The notes below the pieces were generated by a model. That model was not told where the DNA came from, ran no database searches, and was given only the letters and a program-made list of their open reading frames with translations. Source: Sepioteuthis lessoniana (Eukaryota > Mollusca > Cephalopoda > Myopsida > Loliginidae). Taken from it: DNA of 64,000 nucleotides. A program made the position numbers and the translations under genes. Shown in pieces: positions 44,761-56,200 of this stretch (its first letter is position 1; the number at the start of each line of letters is the position of its first letter). Location: assembly GCA_963585895.1 (NCBI GenBank), contig CAUZXS010005791.1:1004673-1068672 (forward strand), given 5' to 3'.

Positions 44761-47700
44761 TTACCAGGGGTGGGGTCCCGAAGGACCCATACCGTAGACG
44801 CCATGGGCAGGCAGAGGAGGGAAGGATGACTCCAACGTTGCCCCCTTTCGCACGACCAGGCTCGCTGCATTCACCCACCTTCTGTTGAATATTATGCGAT
44901 CCAAGCGTTTTCTATCGCATCTGATTTTGATCCTCAGCTGATGCCGAAAATACAAAACCAGATCACGATGAGAAAAGTTTGCATCTTCATACAATCCCTT
45001 CTTTCGCGTGATCCAAATCACCATTCGAGCTACAGCCAGGATCGCGAGAAACACCACACGCTTCTCACCCTGAAACGGAGGAAGAACGTTGTCCACGACG
45101 TAACCAACGTTGAGCAGCACGAGCTGCTTGGGTTCGATGCGAGCCGTCCACTCCCCGACGTGATCCCAAAACGGGCGAACTCGCTCGCAGTAGTAGAAGG
45201 CGTGCTCAGCCATTTCTTCCAATCCACTGGCGCAGCGAGGACAATCAGGCATGTCTGCTAGGCCCGCTCTGTAGTTCAAGCCGAGAAGGGGTAACGCATT
45301 CTGTACAAGTCGCCAGGTGAGTGAGAACTCGGAGTTGTTCAAGAAGCTCGATCCTGGCGCCCAATTCCAGTGAGAGCGGATCTCCTCCGCCGTCCAGCCT
45401 CGCCGCTCGCTGAGAGGATCAGAAGCGGAACCCACCACTAACTCCGGATATAGCTCTTTCCGAGGCCGTGAAAGGTCACTGGACCCAAGAAGGTTACGAA
45501 GGGCCTTTCGGCACTCGCGGACAAACAGTGCTTCGCCCCAAGACCTACGTCGGCCTTCGGCCTTTGGGTCTGACTGGAGGCGAGGAAAAGTCCGACTCGC
45601 CTTTCGTCTCCACACTGAATCTCCCGTCAAGGACCGGCCGAGGTATGCAAGTCTTTCAGCAAGCCAGTGGCTCTCCAGATCAGGCATACCCAGACCCCCG
45701 TTGCGTGTACGTTGGATACAGACCTGCCTACGGACCATCGGCCTTGCACCTCCCCAGAGCAATCTGGAGAGGGATTGTTGCAGTGCCAACCGACGTGCCT
45801 TAGGCAGAGGAAGTACAGCCAATCGGTAAAGGATCAGAGGGAAGACGTACGTGGCGCACGCCTCCGCCCTGCCCTTTAAGGACAACCTCCTTGAAAGCCA
45901 GATTCCCACCTGAGCATTCACCTTAGCTTGTACTTCCGACCAATTTTGCTCCAGTTGGAGGTTGGGCCCGAACCACACCCCGAGGATGCGGATGGGTCCG
46001 TCACTCCAGCGGAAGGGCCCTGGAAGAGTATTGCTACCCCTCCAAGCACCAAGCCGCAAACCTTCGCTTTTGTCAAAGTTGACCTTGGCTCCTGCGATCC
46101 GCTCATACTCGACAACCGCCTCTTTCACAGCCTTTATATCCAGACGGCGGGACACAAAGACTGTGATGTCATCAGCGAACGCGGAAACCCTTGCAGCAAG
46201 GCTGCTAACAAAAGGTATACCGCGCAGGGACGGACTTGTCCTCTCATCCCTAAGCCTGCGCAGGAGGGGCTCCAACGCAAGGACATAGAGAAGAGGAGAT
46301 AGTGGGCAGCCCTGCCGGACCGAACGCTCGATCGCGAATGCCCTCGAACGCCTTCCGTTCACCTGCACCACTGCCTGAGGGTTGTGGTACATCATGCTAA
46401 TCCATCTGCGGAACTCCGGTTGGAATCCGGCAGTCTCCAAAACAGACGCCAAGAACCGATGGTCAACCCTATCGAAGGCCTTGGACTGATCTAAACTGAT
46501 CAGCGCGGCTTCTGTGTCGTCTTCTATCCCCTCTAGGACCTCGCGAATCAAGTGCAGATTGTCCTGGATCGATCTTCCCTTCACAGCAAAGGTCTGTTCA
46601 GGGCCGATCAGATCACTGATGACAAGCTGTAAACGATTCACCAAGACCCGGGCCAAAATCTTTAACTCTGTGTTAAGCAGAGTTATGGGCCTGTAGTCAT
46701 CTAAACCCTCCCCAACATGCCTGCCACCTTTCTTCAGCAATCTGATCACGCCCTTGGTAACGCAACCAGGGATGGCTCCCTGGGCGAACCAATGGTTGAA
46801 CACATCCGTCAGAATAGGGACAAACATGTGCGATCCTCAAGTACACTTCGTAGGGCAAACCATCTAGTCCCGGCGACTTGTTCAGGCCGACCTGCTTCAA
46901 CGCATCACGGACTTTGCATTCAGTAACCACACCCTCGCAGCTAGCCGCTTCAGCCGCCCCAAGGCGGGGGAAGTCGGCAAGATAGCTACGAAACTCCCGG
47001 ATCGGGAGATCAGGGCAGCGGGTAAAGCGATCCCGAAAGTGCGCCCGAAAGGCATCTCGCATCTCACGACACGATCGCACCAGTCGCCCGTCCGCAGTCT
47101 TGACAGATGCGATGTACCGATCGGGAAACCTTTGCACTTCTTCTTCACTCGCAGTCGCGTTCGATTTCACAGCTTCGTAGAGAACTCTATTTAACCTAGA
47201 TCTAACTACGTGTCCCTTGTAACGCTCGCTACTCTCACGCTCAAGGTCCCTCCTAGCTAGTTCTACACCTAGGGAGTCCCCCCCGCCGCCGCCCGGGAAA
47301 ATCTATCGTCTATAGACTTCGCCTCCTTGGCCTTATCTAAATTGAGCTGTTGACCGTATTTGGTGGCGAAGTCTCTAATCTTATATTTGAGAGAAACCCA
47401 CCACCTATTCCCGGTAACCGCCCCCACTAACGCCCGCTGAATTAGGGATTCCAGCCGGTTCCGGAAGTCCCGTATCTCCAGTAAGGAGGTATTGAACTTC
47501 CAGTAGCCGGCTAGACTAGGTCTATTAACTAACCGCAGACTGACTCTAACGACTTTATGGTCAGTCCACGCTATCAAGTGGAACGTGGGACAACTAACGA
47601 AATCAATGTCAGCTCGTCTAACTAACACTCTGTCCAAGTAGGAACCTACTTTGGCAGAGGGCGAGCTATCTAGCCATGTCCACATCTCCCGCCCTGGGTG

Positions 47701-48249
47701 ATCAAGACAAAACCTGTCGACAAGACCGTGACGAGTCACGAAGCCGACAAGGCTGCTCTCACACCTTCCCGAACGACTAGCTCCCCAACCGACCTTATCT
47801 ATCTTGGGATCAAGGATCGCATTCCAATCACCCATTAAAACTAGCCGCTTCGTATCGTCCAGGAACGGCGCCAACCGATGAAAAAAGGAAACCCTCTCCG
47901 CAGCGGTATTGGACGCATAAACCGCAACCAGACGAAACTTGAAACTTTTCACGGCAACATTGGCCACAACCAGCCGGCCCCCGTCACCTGCAAAAACAAC
48001 GTCAACATCAGCATCAAGGCTGCGTCCAACTAGCAAGGAGACCCCAGCGCTGACGTGGCTGCCGTATGCTGAGAAAACGTTAAAGTCGTTTTCCAGCACC
48101 CGACAGTCAGCATCGCAAGTGAAGTGGGTCTCCTGCACTGCAGTAACATCTACGCAGAGCTTCTTGAGTTCACCAAGCAAGCGCGCACACTTGCTTGAAT
48201 CCCTCAGTCCCCTCACATTCAAACTGGCAAGGTTTAGAGCCTTACTCAC
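44761..48249 (-). pseudogene. LINE B ORF2 (APE endonuclease + RT), no ATG, frameshifts
   Basis: The endonuclease piece runs from about 48,243 to 47,269 (SLNVRGLRD, VQETHF, GDWNAILDP, TDHKVVRVSL with SDH altered to TDH). The codon matching LINE A's ATG is AAG, so B lacks the usual start and overlaps the ORF1 stop. The frame ends at TAG just after G7 (47,284-47,278), as in LINE A, and RT opens in -1. A 2-bp deletion near 46,830 moves the frame again; the rest (46,827-44,761) is open for 688 codons with LDQSKAFDRVDH, QGCPLSPLLY, FADDITVFVS (about 46,170) and CPRCASGLEEMAEHAFYYC. The stop TAA is inside TGGTAAGT. Confidence 0.87.
47278..47284 (-). promoter_or_regulatory. G7 run at the EN/RT frame change, LINE B
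   Basis: Sense GCG GGG GGG ACT CCC TAG. Same position, same run length and same downstream -1 frame as LINE A. Confidence 0.5.
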
Positions 48250-50542
48250 TGTCGACTATGGGCCGGAAATCCTTCGGGGTGAGGATGCCGACGGCCTGAC
48301 GCAGGGAGCCGGTGCCGAGCTCAGTTGTAACTCGGTCATCCCTGGTGATTCCTCCGACATCCAAAGGGAACCGCAATTTTAGGGACCTATAAAAAGAGGG
48401 GTGAACCAAAATAGGTACCCTCCCGGAACAAAAAGGTAAACATTTTTTAAGAGAGGAGTGCTCCAACTCCGCCAACTTTATGCCCAAGTCGGTCTGACAG
48501 ACCGTATTCAGGAACTTCCAGACGCCCCTGGTACGGTCGCCAGCCGACCGGACAAAAGTGGTCACCATGGCTGCACTCGTAAAGTTCATTGGGTTACAGA
48601 CTCTTTTACCATCAATTTTTTCGCAGTCCAGCAGTGGCTTCAGTGTCTTTCGGAGCTGGTAATCCGTCACGGATTCTAGCCCGACAGTGCACAGAGCCAC
48701 TGCCTTCCTGCACTGTTCATCAATTAGATCTTTGTTGGCTGCTTTGGCTTGCTGCCGGGATCTCTTTGGTGTAGAGTCTTTTGGCACTGTTTTTTCTTTT
48801 TCTGCAGGAGTTGCTATTGGAAACAGTTCCGGGGAGGATGGTGGACTCAGTGAAGGGAGGGAGTACGTCCTCAAAAGACTTTTTTGGGAGAGTCTCTCGT
48901 GAGACTGTGCTCTTGCTATAGTTTGTATTTGGTGAGGGCGAGTCTTTGGGGGTTGTGGGGATTGCGATAGTTGTAGAACTTTCGGTGGTTGAGAGCATTT
49001 TTGCTCAGGGGGAGCTTGTGAAGTGTGGTGTTGAGGGGGAGGTGGTGACGCAAGTGGTGGTGGAGGAGGAGGTGGTAGGGGGAGAATAGGTGGAGGAAGT
49101 GATATTAGAGGTGGAAATGGTAAATGCGGCAGAGCTTGTTGGGGAAGAGGTTTTGGAGGAAGGGCATTAGAGGGGCCTTCAAGGGGATCTTCAGAGCAGT
49201 GTGGCCCTGAACATACTTTCTTTGCTGCTCCCTCTCCGCTGCTCCTTCTCCTCTTCAGATTCGTAGTGGTTTCTATGGGAGTTTCTTCTGCTTCTGGTGT
49301 GGTGGGAGCTGGTTTGGTTTTAGTTTTCTTTTTAGTCTTGGATGCTGGAGGGTGCTCAGTGATGTGTGCAGGGATAGGTGCTGTCACTGACTTTGGTGTG
49401 TATATTTTTGTAGAGGTTGGTGTCGTTGCTTTTGTAGAGGCTGATGTCATTGCTTTTGTAGGGGCTGGTGTCGTTACTTTTGCAGGAGAGGCAGTTGTGG
49501 GTTTATCCTCGGCTTTTTGGGGAGATTTCTTTTTTTTTCGGGTGACTTCCACCCACTCCTCCACTGTTTTTGGCTGGGCCTGGTCCGGCTCTTTTTCCTT
49601 TCCGGTCTCTCTGATGGTGACTATGGAAGCTGTTGTTGCTGCAGTTTCTGTTGCGGCTGTGGCGGCTGCAGCAGCTGGAGCTTTTGACGGAGCTTTTTTG
49701 GGGCAGAACTTGGATATGTGCCCCAACTGCTTGCAGCTCCAACAGCGCGGACGTCTGCCTTCCACAATCACCATCATCTGTCTCCCTCTGCTGATGATGA
49801 TTTCGGGAACTGTTTGAAAGCCCTCCCGAGAAAGGCACATCCGGAACACGTAGTCCCCGTAGGCCGTCCCGGCTGTTGACCTTAGCAGGTTGATTTCCTC
49901 TACGCGTCCAAATGCGCTGAGGAAGGCGGCCAACACTTCTCCTGTTATGAACGCCGGGACGTTGCAGATTGTGACCCGAATCCTACGGGTGCCTAGGTAT
50001 TCCGGCTGCAGTCAGAAGAACTTTGTTATAATATTATTCGAGGCAACCTTGGCAGCTTGGTCGCTGGAAGGGAGCAGGACGTCCCATGTCGCAAAACTCC
50101 TTCTGCAGAAGTATTGGCATGGGACGCCGGCTTTTCGTAACAGATCCTCGAACCCTTCCTTCTTGAGTCCTACGAGCCGTCTTGTTTTTAAATCCGTCAC
50201 CACCAGAGAGACGATTCTCGGTTCTAGTTTTTCAAGGAGTTCCGGGATGGGCAAAATCTCATTGCCTTTGAAGAATTCGGCATATTTGCCCACCCGGTCC
50301 TACTCTTCTGGGTTCTTTTGTTGTATTTTCCACGGTGATGGTGACGGATTTTCTGGCTTTGTCTTTTGCCCTGGTGGAATTGGGCTCCCTGACTCCGAAG
50401 GAAGGGATGGCCAGTTTGAGCCAATCAGGCTTGTTACATGACTTTCTTCCGACTGCTTCGGAGGGGCTTCATTTTCTGATGTATCATGAGCATCGTGATG
50501 AGAGGGTTGTTGAGAGGATGAAGAAGCGGAGGTACCCTCCAT
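48242..50542 (-). pseudogene. LINE B ORF1, two in-frame stops
   Basis: One reading frame from ATG 50,542 to the TAA at 48,242 is interrupted only by TAG at 50,302-50,300 and TGA at 50,014-50,012. The TGA replaces a CGA arginine codon present in LINE A (KFF-R-LQPEY), a CpG-to-TpG change. Domains run in the same order as in LINE A: N-terminal domain (ILPIPELLEKLEPRIVSLVV), RRM-like, CWSCKQLGHISKFCPKK knuckle, proline-rich low-complexity centre, and the conserved C-terminal domain (GRVPILVHPSFYRSLKLRFP, TGSLRQAVGILTP). The centre differs strongly from LINE A in repeats and length, while both ends are well conserved. Confidence 0.87.
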
Positions 50543-50703
50543 GACTGCAAACTAGCAATCAGGAGGGTCAACGTGATGAAAAATGTATTAGAACGAGGTA
50601 AAACAACAGGTGAAACAATGGATCAAAACAATAACAGCAATAATATAAACAATAGTCCAAAAGGATAACAAGAAAAAACAGACCTCTGTAAGAGAGTTTC
50701 CAA

Positions 50704-50757
50704 CAGATCAGTAACCAGGCTAAGAACAACGTCTTTAGCAAGGCAAAGACTAAAGTG
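50704..50757 (-). repeat. Junction/target repeat, copy 3 (LINE B 5' end)
   Basis: On the minus strand CACTTTAGTCTTTGCCTTGC starts at 50,757, then TAAAGACGTTGTTCTTAGCC and TGGTTACTGATC. It shares the CACTTTA lead-in with the 44-kb copy but has no LINE body upstream of it, so it shows the site without an inserted 3' end. Confidence 0.8.
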
Positions 50758-50906
50758 AATCAGTCCTCAATGAAAGAGCTATTTATGGCACATTGGGAGA
50801 TTCCAATGTGCACACATTGGCCGGTCCATTCCTTGGATTGTGATTGGCTAGAACATCTAATTGGATATGTTTGTTCATAAATACCAACCCTGTCCAGTAA
50901 GCATTT
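50758..50906. promoter_or_regulatory. Divergent CCAAT/TATA promoter-like segment between LINE B and LINE C
   Basis: CATAAATA occurs on both strands: minus at 50,787-50,780 and plus at 50,876-50,883. Each lies about 30-35 bp before a GTCTTnnCCnTGCT motif (minus 50,750, plus 50,907). Four ATTGG words lie between (about 50,793, 50,816, 50,844 and 50,860). The layout fits a head-to-head RNA polymerase II promoter driving both LINEs. Confidence 0.55.
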
Positions 50907-51173
50907 GTCTTGACCATGCTTTTTGGCTAGTTTGGTCCTAATTTTGACCGTTTTTTTAAAAAAAAAAAGAAAAAGTTTATTTCAGCGTTACCATCAAACC
51001 GGATTTTACCACTTTCTCATATCATCGCGACGACTTCTCCCGGCTGGGCTGAAATTTTCTGACCCGGTTGGAAAAACAAAGTTAAGTTCTTTTTCTCCCA
51101 TTTTTTTTGTTGTTTTTTGTTTTTTTTTCCTCCTCATTTTTTTCACCTCCTTCTTTCATCCAGCATATCATTT

Positions 51174-53237
51174 ATGGCCGGCCGGGCAGAAGGCTCGGCC
51201 ACAAAGGCCCTTTTTTCCCCTACCAAGGGTGACCCTCCCCCCCAGGTGAAAAAGAAAAACATATCACCTAACCCAAAAAATGCCCCTCCCCCTGACCAGA
51301 AAGAAAAAACGCCCCCCCAAAAATTACCCTCCCCAGAAAAGGAAGGAAAATCATCTCCCCAAAAAGGGGGGGATAAAAATGAAAAAGAAAATAGTTGGAC
51401 AGCCCCCCCGAAAATACAGGTCAATGTCGACGACTTGCTCCAGCGAGCAAAGGCCATCTCCCGTGAAGTACAGGAGCATGGCCTTATGTTCAATTTGGAG
51501 GAGGTAAGACAAGACCAGAAAAAAAGAACGGTGTCTGTCTTTGTAGTGGACAAACGATCCAGAAAAATCGTTAAGCCCGCTAAAGACATGGTCCTCCATC
51601 AAATTTCCAGCCTGGGCGTAAAGGCACAAGCGATAATCGCTGGTGCTTCTTATGCTTACTGGGATATATTGTTACCGACTATAGAAGATGCCGTCGCCCT
51701 TACAAAAAAATCCCTAGAAAATAAAGAATTTTTCTTTAGAACCGAATACATGGGGCGACGGCGGACCACGGTGTCAATATACGAGGTCCCTAGCTTCCTT
51801 CAAGACGCAAACTTAGCTGCCTATATGCTTCAGTTTGGTGACATCGTCTCAGCAACACACGATGGAATGCGTGGGGAATGGAGGTTTGACATAATGTTGG
51901 ATATGAAAACCTTCTACTCCGTTCCCAACTGGTTGGAGGTGGAAGGGCGCAGGCTTCCTGTAATAGTATCGGGAAGGAAACCCGCCTGCTGGCACTGTGG
52001 CGAGATTGGTCACCTCTCCGCAATTTGCCCGGGGAAGAAGGCCCCGAAGAAGCCCGACCACAAACACGATACCCTCTCACCTGTGGTTAAAATAAACACA
52101 GAAAAGGAGGCTCCCGTAGTCTCGCCCACACCAGCGGGTAAAAAAAACCCCACTCCCCCTTCGTCCCCTACTGTTAACTCCGAAGAGGCGAAGGCTGAGT
52201 GGCTGACTGTGGGAAAAGGTGGGAGGAAGCTCCAACCTGAGGATCCTCGCTCCCAAAAGTCGGCCCAGGTAGGCACCGACAGTTCACCCCCCTCTAAAAA
52301 GTCCAACAGTCCACCCCCCACATATGCCCAGAAATCATCCCCCCAAAAAAACAAAGTCCCACCCAAGACCCCACCTAAACAGCGCACTCCTCCCAGGGTC
52401 AGATCTTTCAGCCCAGGCCGGGAGAAATTCGAACAGCGGCTGGACCTGGAGCAGAAATCGTCTCCACGACCAGGGCCCTCTCATTCCACACCTTCATCGC
52501 CTAGACAACCCAGAACCATTCGTCCATCACCAACCACACCACCCCATAGATCCATGCCTCCGCCTCTCATGTCTGTTCTAGTCGAGAGGAAAAAGGGAAC
52601 CACCCACCCTCCGCTGCCGTTGGAGTCACCACCAACTAAACCAGCACCACCAGCAACAGCAACCTCATCATCACCATCTACCACACCCAAGAAACGGCAG
52701 CGGAGCTCGTCAATCGACAGCTCGGGGGATGAGGTCCCTAAACATATAAAAAAAAGGGAAAAACCGCGCCATCACACCGGATCAAACATCTGCCGGGTGG
52801 ATGAGGGGGCTCTGGATCGTCTTCACAAGGTCCAGCCGCAGCTGTTGAAAGACTTAAGGGTCCTCCACAACTTCAAGGAAGTTAACGGTTGTAATGTGGA
52901 GGACCCTAAAAATTTCCCTAATTCATGGATCACCACCGTCATTCGGAAGGGCCGAGGGTCGGAAGGTGTAATGAAGATGTTAGGAGAGGCAAACGAGGCC
53001 CTCGGCCCTATATCATACATAAAAGACGATTTATCATCATGTAAGGGTCTTGTTGGGAGGGTCCCTGTTGTTCTACACCCCTCCCTCTATAGGGCTTTAA
53101 AATTAACTTTTCCGCGGGACGTCGGGGGTCTCGCTCATGACGGAGCCATCGATAATGAGATGGCCACGGGATCCATGAGCCAGACCGTCGGAGTCCTGAC
53201 CCCAGCCATGTTCAGTCCGGGCACTCAACCCCTGTAA
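51174..53237 (+). CDS. LINE C ORF1 protein (RRM-like, CCHC knuckle, C-terminal domain)
   Basis: 687 codons without interruption. ATG 51,174 (MAGRAEGSATKALFSPTKG) is preferred over an in-frame CTG/TTG-type extension upstream because the preceding residues are encoded by a T-rich UTR. Order: lysine/proline-rich N-terminus; N-terminal domain near residues 100-190 (YAYWDILLPT); RRM-like EYMGRRRTTVSIYEVPSF near 195-215; knuckle CWHCGEIGHLSAIC at about 272-285; long proline/serine-rich linker to about residue 540; and the conserved C-terminal domain (GRVPVVLHPSLYRALKLTFP, TGSMSQTVGVLTP). The stop TAA overlaps the ORF2 ATG as TAATG (53,235-53,239). It is expected to bind LINE RNA in ribonucleoprotein particles. 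Confidence 0.88.
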   Translation: MAGRAEGSATKALFSPTKGDPPPQVKKKNISPNPKNAPPPDQKEKTPPQKLPSPEKEGKSSPQKGGDKNEKENSWTAPPKIQVNVDDLLQRAKAISREVQEHGLMFNLEEVRQDQKKRTVSVFVVDKRSRKIVKPAKDMVLHQISSLGVKAQAIIAGASYAYWDILLPTIEDAVALTKKSLENKEFFFRTEYMGRRRTTVSIYEVPSFLQDANLAAYMLQFGDIVSATHDGMRGEWRFDIMLDMKTFYSVPNWLEVEGRRLPVIVSGRKPACWHCGEIGHLSAICPGKKAPKKPDHKHDTLSPVVKINTEKEAPVVSPTPAGKKNPTPPSSPTVNSEEAKAEWLTVGKGGRKLQPEDPRSQKSAQVGTDSSPPSKKSNSPPPTYAQKSSPQKNKVPPKTPPKQRTPPRVRSFSPGREKFEQRLDLEQKSSPRPGPSHSTPSSPRQPRTIRPSPTTPPHRSMPPPLMSVLVERKKGTTHPPLPLESPPTKPAPPATATSSSPSTTPKKRQRSSSIDSSGDEVPKHIKKREKPRHHTGSNICRVDEGALDRLHKVQPQLLKDLRVLHNFKEVNGCNVEDPKNFPNSWITTVIRKGRGSEGVMKMLGEANEALGPISYIKDDLSSCKGLVGRVPVVLHPSLYRALKLTFPRDVGGLAHDGAIDNEMATGSMSQTVGVLTPAMFSPGTQPL

Positions 53238-53239
53238 TG
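53235..53239 (+). promoter_or_regulatory. TAATG stop/start overlap between LINE C ORF1 and ORF2
   Basis: The ORF1 stop TAA and ORF2 start ATG share one base. Such overlaps support translation of ORF2 by termination-reinitiation in some LINEs, for example SART1. Confidence 0.7.
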
Positions 53240-56200
53240 TTCATGATGGATCTAAGATTGGCTAGTATAAATGGCCGCGGCCTGAGGTCGGATTCTAAAC
53301 GATCCCAATTATTATTATACCTCCAGCGTCGCGGCATTGATATCTGTTGTTTACAGGAGACTCACTTCGACTCCAACTTCTATGAAGGTATTCTGGCGAG
53401 GGGCTATTTGTCCTTCTCAGCATGCTTTGATGGTCGTTCTAGAGGTGTCACCTGGCTGGTAAGTAGAAGTCTGGATGCTTCGTGTGCTCTTGTTCTTTCA
53501 GATCCGGCGGGCAGGCTTTGTGTTCTGGACGTTACCATAAAGGATAAGGCTTTTCGATTGATTGGGGTTTATGGGCCCAATGTTACCAGTGAGCTTCCTG
53601 CCTTTTTCCGGCGCATCGAGCCGTACGTCGTTCCGTCAAAGCGGGTAATTTTAGTGGGAGATTGGAACGCCGTCCTTGATCCCAACTTAGATAGAGGGGC
53701 TACTAGTGCGGGTACTAACTCCTTGGATGCCAGATATTTTCGTGAGTTTGTCCAGAAATTTGATCTGGTGGACAAATTTCGCGAAAGGCATCCAAATAAG
53801 ATAGTTTGGACTTGGACCGGTAGGGGCGCCTCGGCCCAGCTGTATAGCTATTTGGACCGAGTGTTAGTTAAGCGAGTCGACTTAGACTATTTAGGTGGTC
53901 CAAGTTTTGAGCCGTATAAAAATTCTGACCACAAATTTTTATGTGTGTCGATTAGGTTAGATAAGGCTAGATGTAGGATGTCTGGTTACTGGAAGTTCAA
54001 CCTTTCCCTTTTGGCGGAGGCTGACTTCCGGAACCAGCTAGAACTAACGATAAAGCGGGAATTGACGGGGGCTATTATGGGTAATAGGTGGTGGGCTGAC
54101 CTTAAGGATAGCATTAGAACCTTTGCTGCCGACTATAGTAGGAGACTCAAGTCAGCTAGGGTAGCGGAGCAAAGGTCGATTAAGGATAAGCTAGATAGGG
54201 GGGTGTTGGCGGGAGATAGTGGGCAAGTTAACATAGCTAAGGCCGAGCTGGCCTCCTTGCAAATTATGGAGTACCAAGCTCTGGTAGTTAGGGCTAGGTT
54301 ACGGGCCGAGGAACTGAGGCATGCTACAGATCGGCATATCGCCAGTGTCACATCGCCGGAGGGGCTCCGTCGAACTACAAACGAAGCCATCTGTGGGGAG
54401 TTTCGGCAGTATTTCTTGAAGCTTTTCACCAGGGAGCCCGGACTGAGCTCTGCTCAGTTCGACACCTATCTTGCCGACTTCCCTCGCCTTTCGGCGACTG
54501 AAGCGGCTGGGTGTGAGGGGCTCATAAAGGAGGAGGAGATTCGGGTTGCACTGAAGTCGGTCGGGCTGGATAAGTCCCCCAAAATTGATGGTCTGCCCTA
54601 TGAAGTGTACTTGAGGTTGTCGCACATGTTTGTCTCCTTGCTGGCAACCATCTATAACAACTGGATGAGGCAGGGTACTATACCCAGACGCTTCACCAGG
54701 GGTATAGTGAAGTTGCTTCGTAAGAACAAACATGGTGGGGATGGGGTTAGTAACTTTCGCCCTTTAACGATGTTAAACACGGACTTAAAGATTTTGGTGA
54801 AGATCTTGGCAAACCGTTTGCAGACTGTCCTGCCTAGTCTGATTTGCCCCGAGCAGACTTGTGCTGTGAAGGGTAGGACTATCCAGGACAGTCTTCATCT
54901 GGTCCGCACGATCGTAGAAAAAGTCGACGGAAATGCCGCGCTGATCAATTTAGATCAGTCCAAGGCCTTCGATAGGGTTGACCATGCTTTTCTGGAGGCT
55001 GTCTTGTCTTCGGCTGGCTTCGGGGTTGATTTTCGCACCTGGATACGTCTCCTTTATGCGTCCCCCGGAGTCATGGTGGAGGTGAATGGGGTAAGGTCGG
55101 AGCCCTTCACTCTGACTCGATCAATTCGTCAGGGTTGCCCGTTATCGCCCATGTTGTATATCCTGGCGTTAGAGCCTTTTCTACGCAGGATAAAGGCGAA
55201 CCCGGTCCTACGCGACCTCACGTTACCTGGCGCCAGTGAGGTGGCCAGGTACACTGCATACGCTGACGACATCAGCGTGCTTGTAACGAGCAGTGCTGAG
55301 GTGGAGGAGGTGAGCAAAGAAATCGGAAGGTACGAAGCTGTAACGGGGGCCAAGATTAACCGTGAAAAGTCTGTTGGCTTGCGGTTGGGCTCGTGGAAAG
55401 GCTGTGCTCTTCCCGGCCCCTTCATTTGGAAAGACGGTCCATGCAAGATACTCGGCGTCTTGTTTGGGTCCGACCTTCAATTGGAGAAAAATTGGTCGGA
55501 AGTACTGAATGAGGTCGTAGCCGCAACTGAGTTGTGGCTGCATAGAAGGCTTTCCCTTAAGGGTCGGGCAGAGGTGTGCAATTCGCACATCTACTCCCTA
55601 GCCGTATACCGACTTTCAGTGCTTCCTATCCCGCCCACCATCCTATTCAAGCTGAAAAGGATTCTCTTCCAGTTTCTCTGGGCCAAGAGACATCCTTTGG
55701 TGTGACGGGAGATCTGTTACCTTCACCCTTCTGAAGGCGGTCTAGGAGTACCTAACGTCGAGGTACGGCGCCATACTTTGCATCTTACTTTCCTAGACCG
55801 GATGTGTTCACGAGACACAGCGATGGGAAGCGTCTGGAAAGAAGACGCTAAACAATCTTTCCCGTCGCTAAGAAGTGTGCATTTTGCTGATGGGGAGGCC
55901 CATCGGTTGCCCAGATGCGAATGCCCCTTCGATCGCGAGTGCCGGCATGCCTTGAAAGTTCCCTCTCGGCTGCAGACAGGTCTCTCTGACAGCTGGCCGT
56001 TGTCAAGTAGGGCATTATATCGATGTTTAGTGAGGGGGGCCGCTAGCGATGGTCTGATTGGCGAGCTCGGTGTGACGGAGGCGGAGGGTCGCTTACTGTG
56101 GCCTTGGGCCCCCAGGATGAGGTGTCTCAATAATGACGAGGCTTCCCTCACCTGGCTGGTCATTTGGAATGCCCTCTGGGTCGGCAAGAAATTGTTTGCA

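Larger units (their letters stand above)
44084..50750 (-). mobile_element. LINE B: full-length L1/Tx1-like non-LTR retrotransposon
   Basis: About 6.7 kb, minus strand, about 90% identical to LINE A in the RT region. The 5' UTR is 50,750-50,543, then ORF1 (50,542-48,242), ORF2 (48,24x-44,761) and a 3' UTR ending in an AATAAA at 44,096-44,091. It lies head-to-tail upstream of LINE A and head-to-head with LINE C. Each ORF has more than one disabling change. Confidence 0.88.

Noticed and set aside
48458-50441. Long plus-strand open frames opposite LINE B
   Set aside because: Antisense shadows of the GC-rich LINE ORFs.
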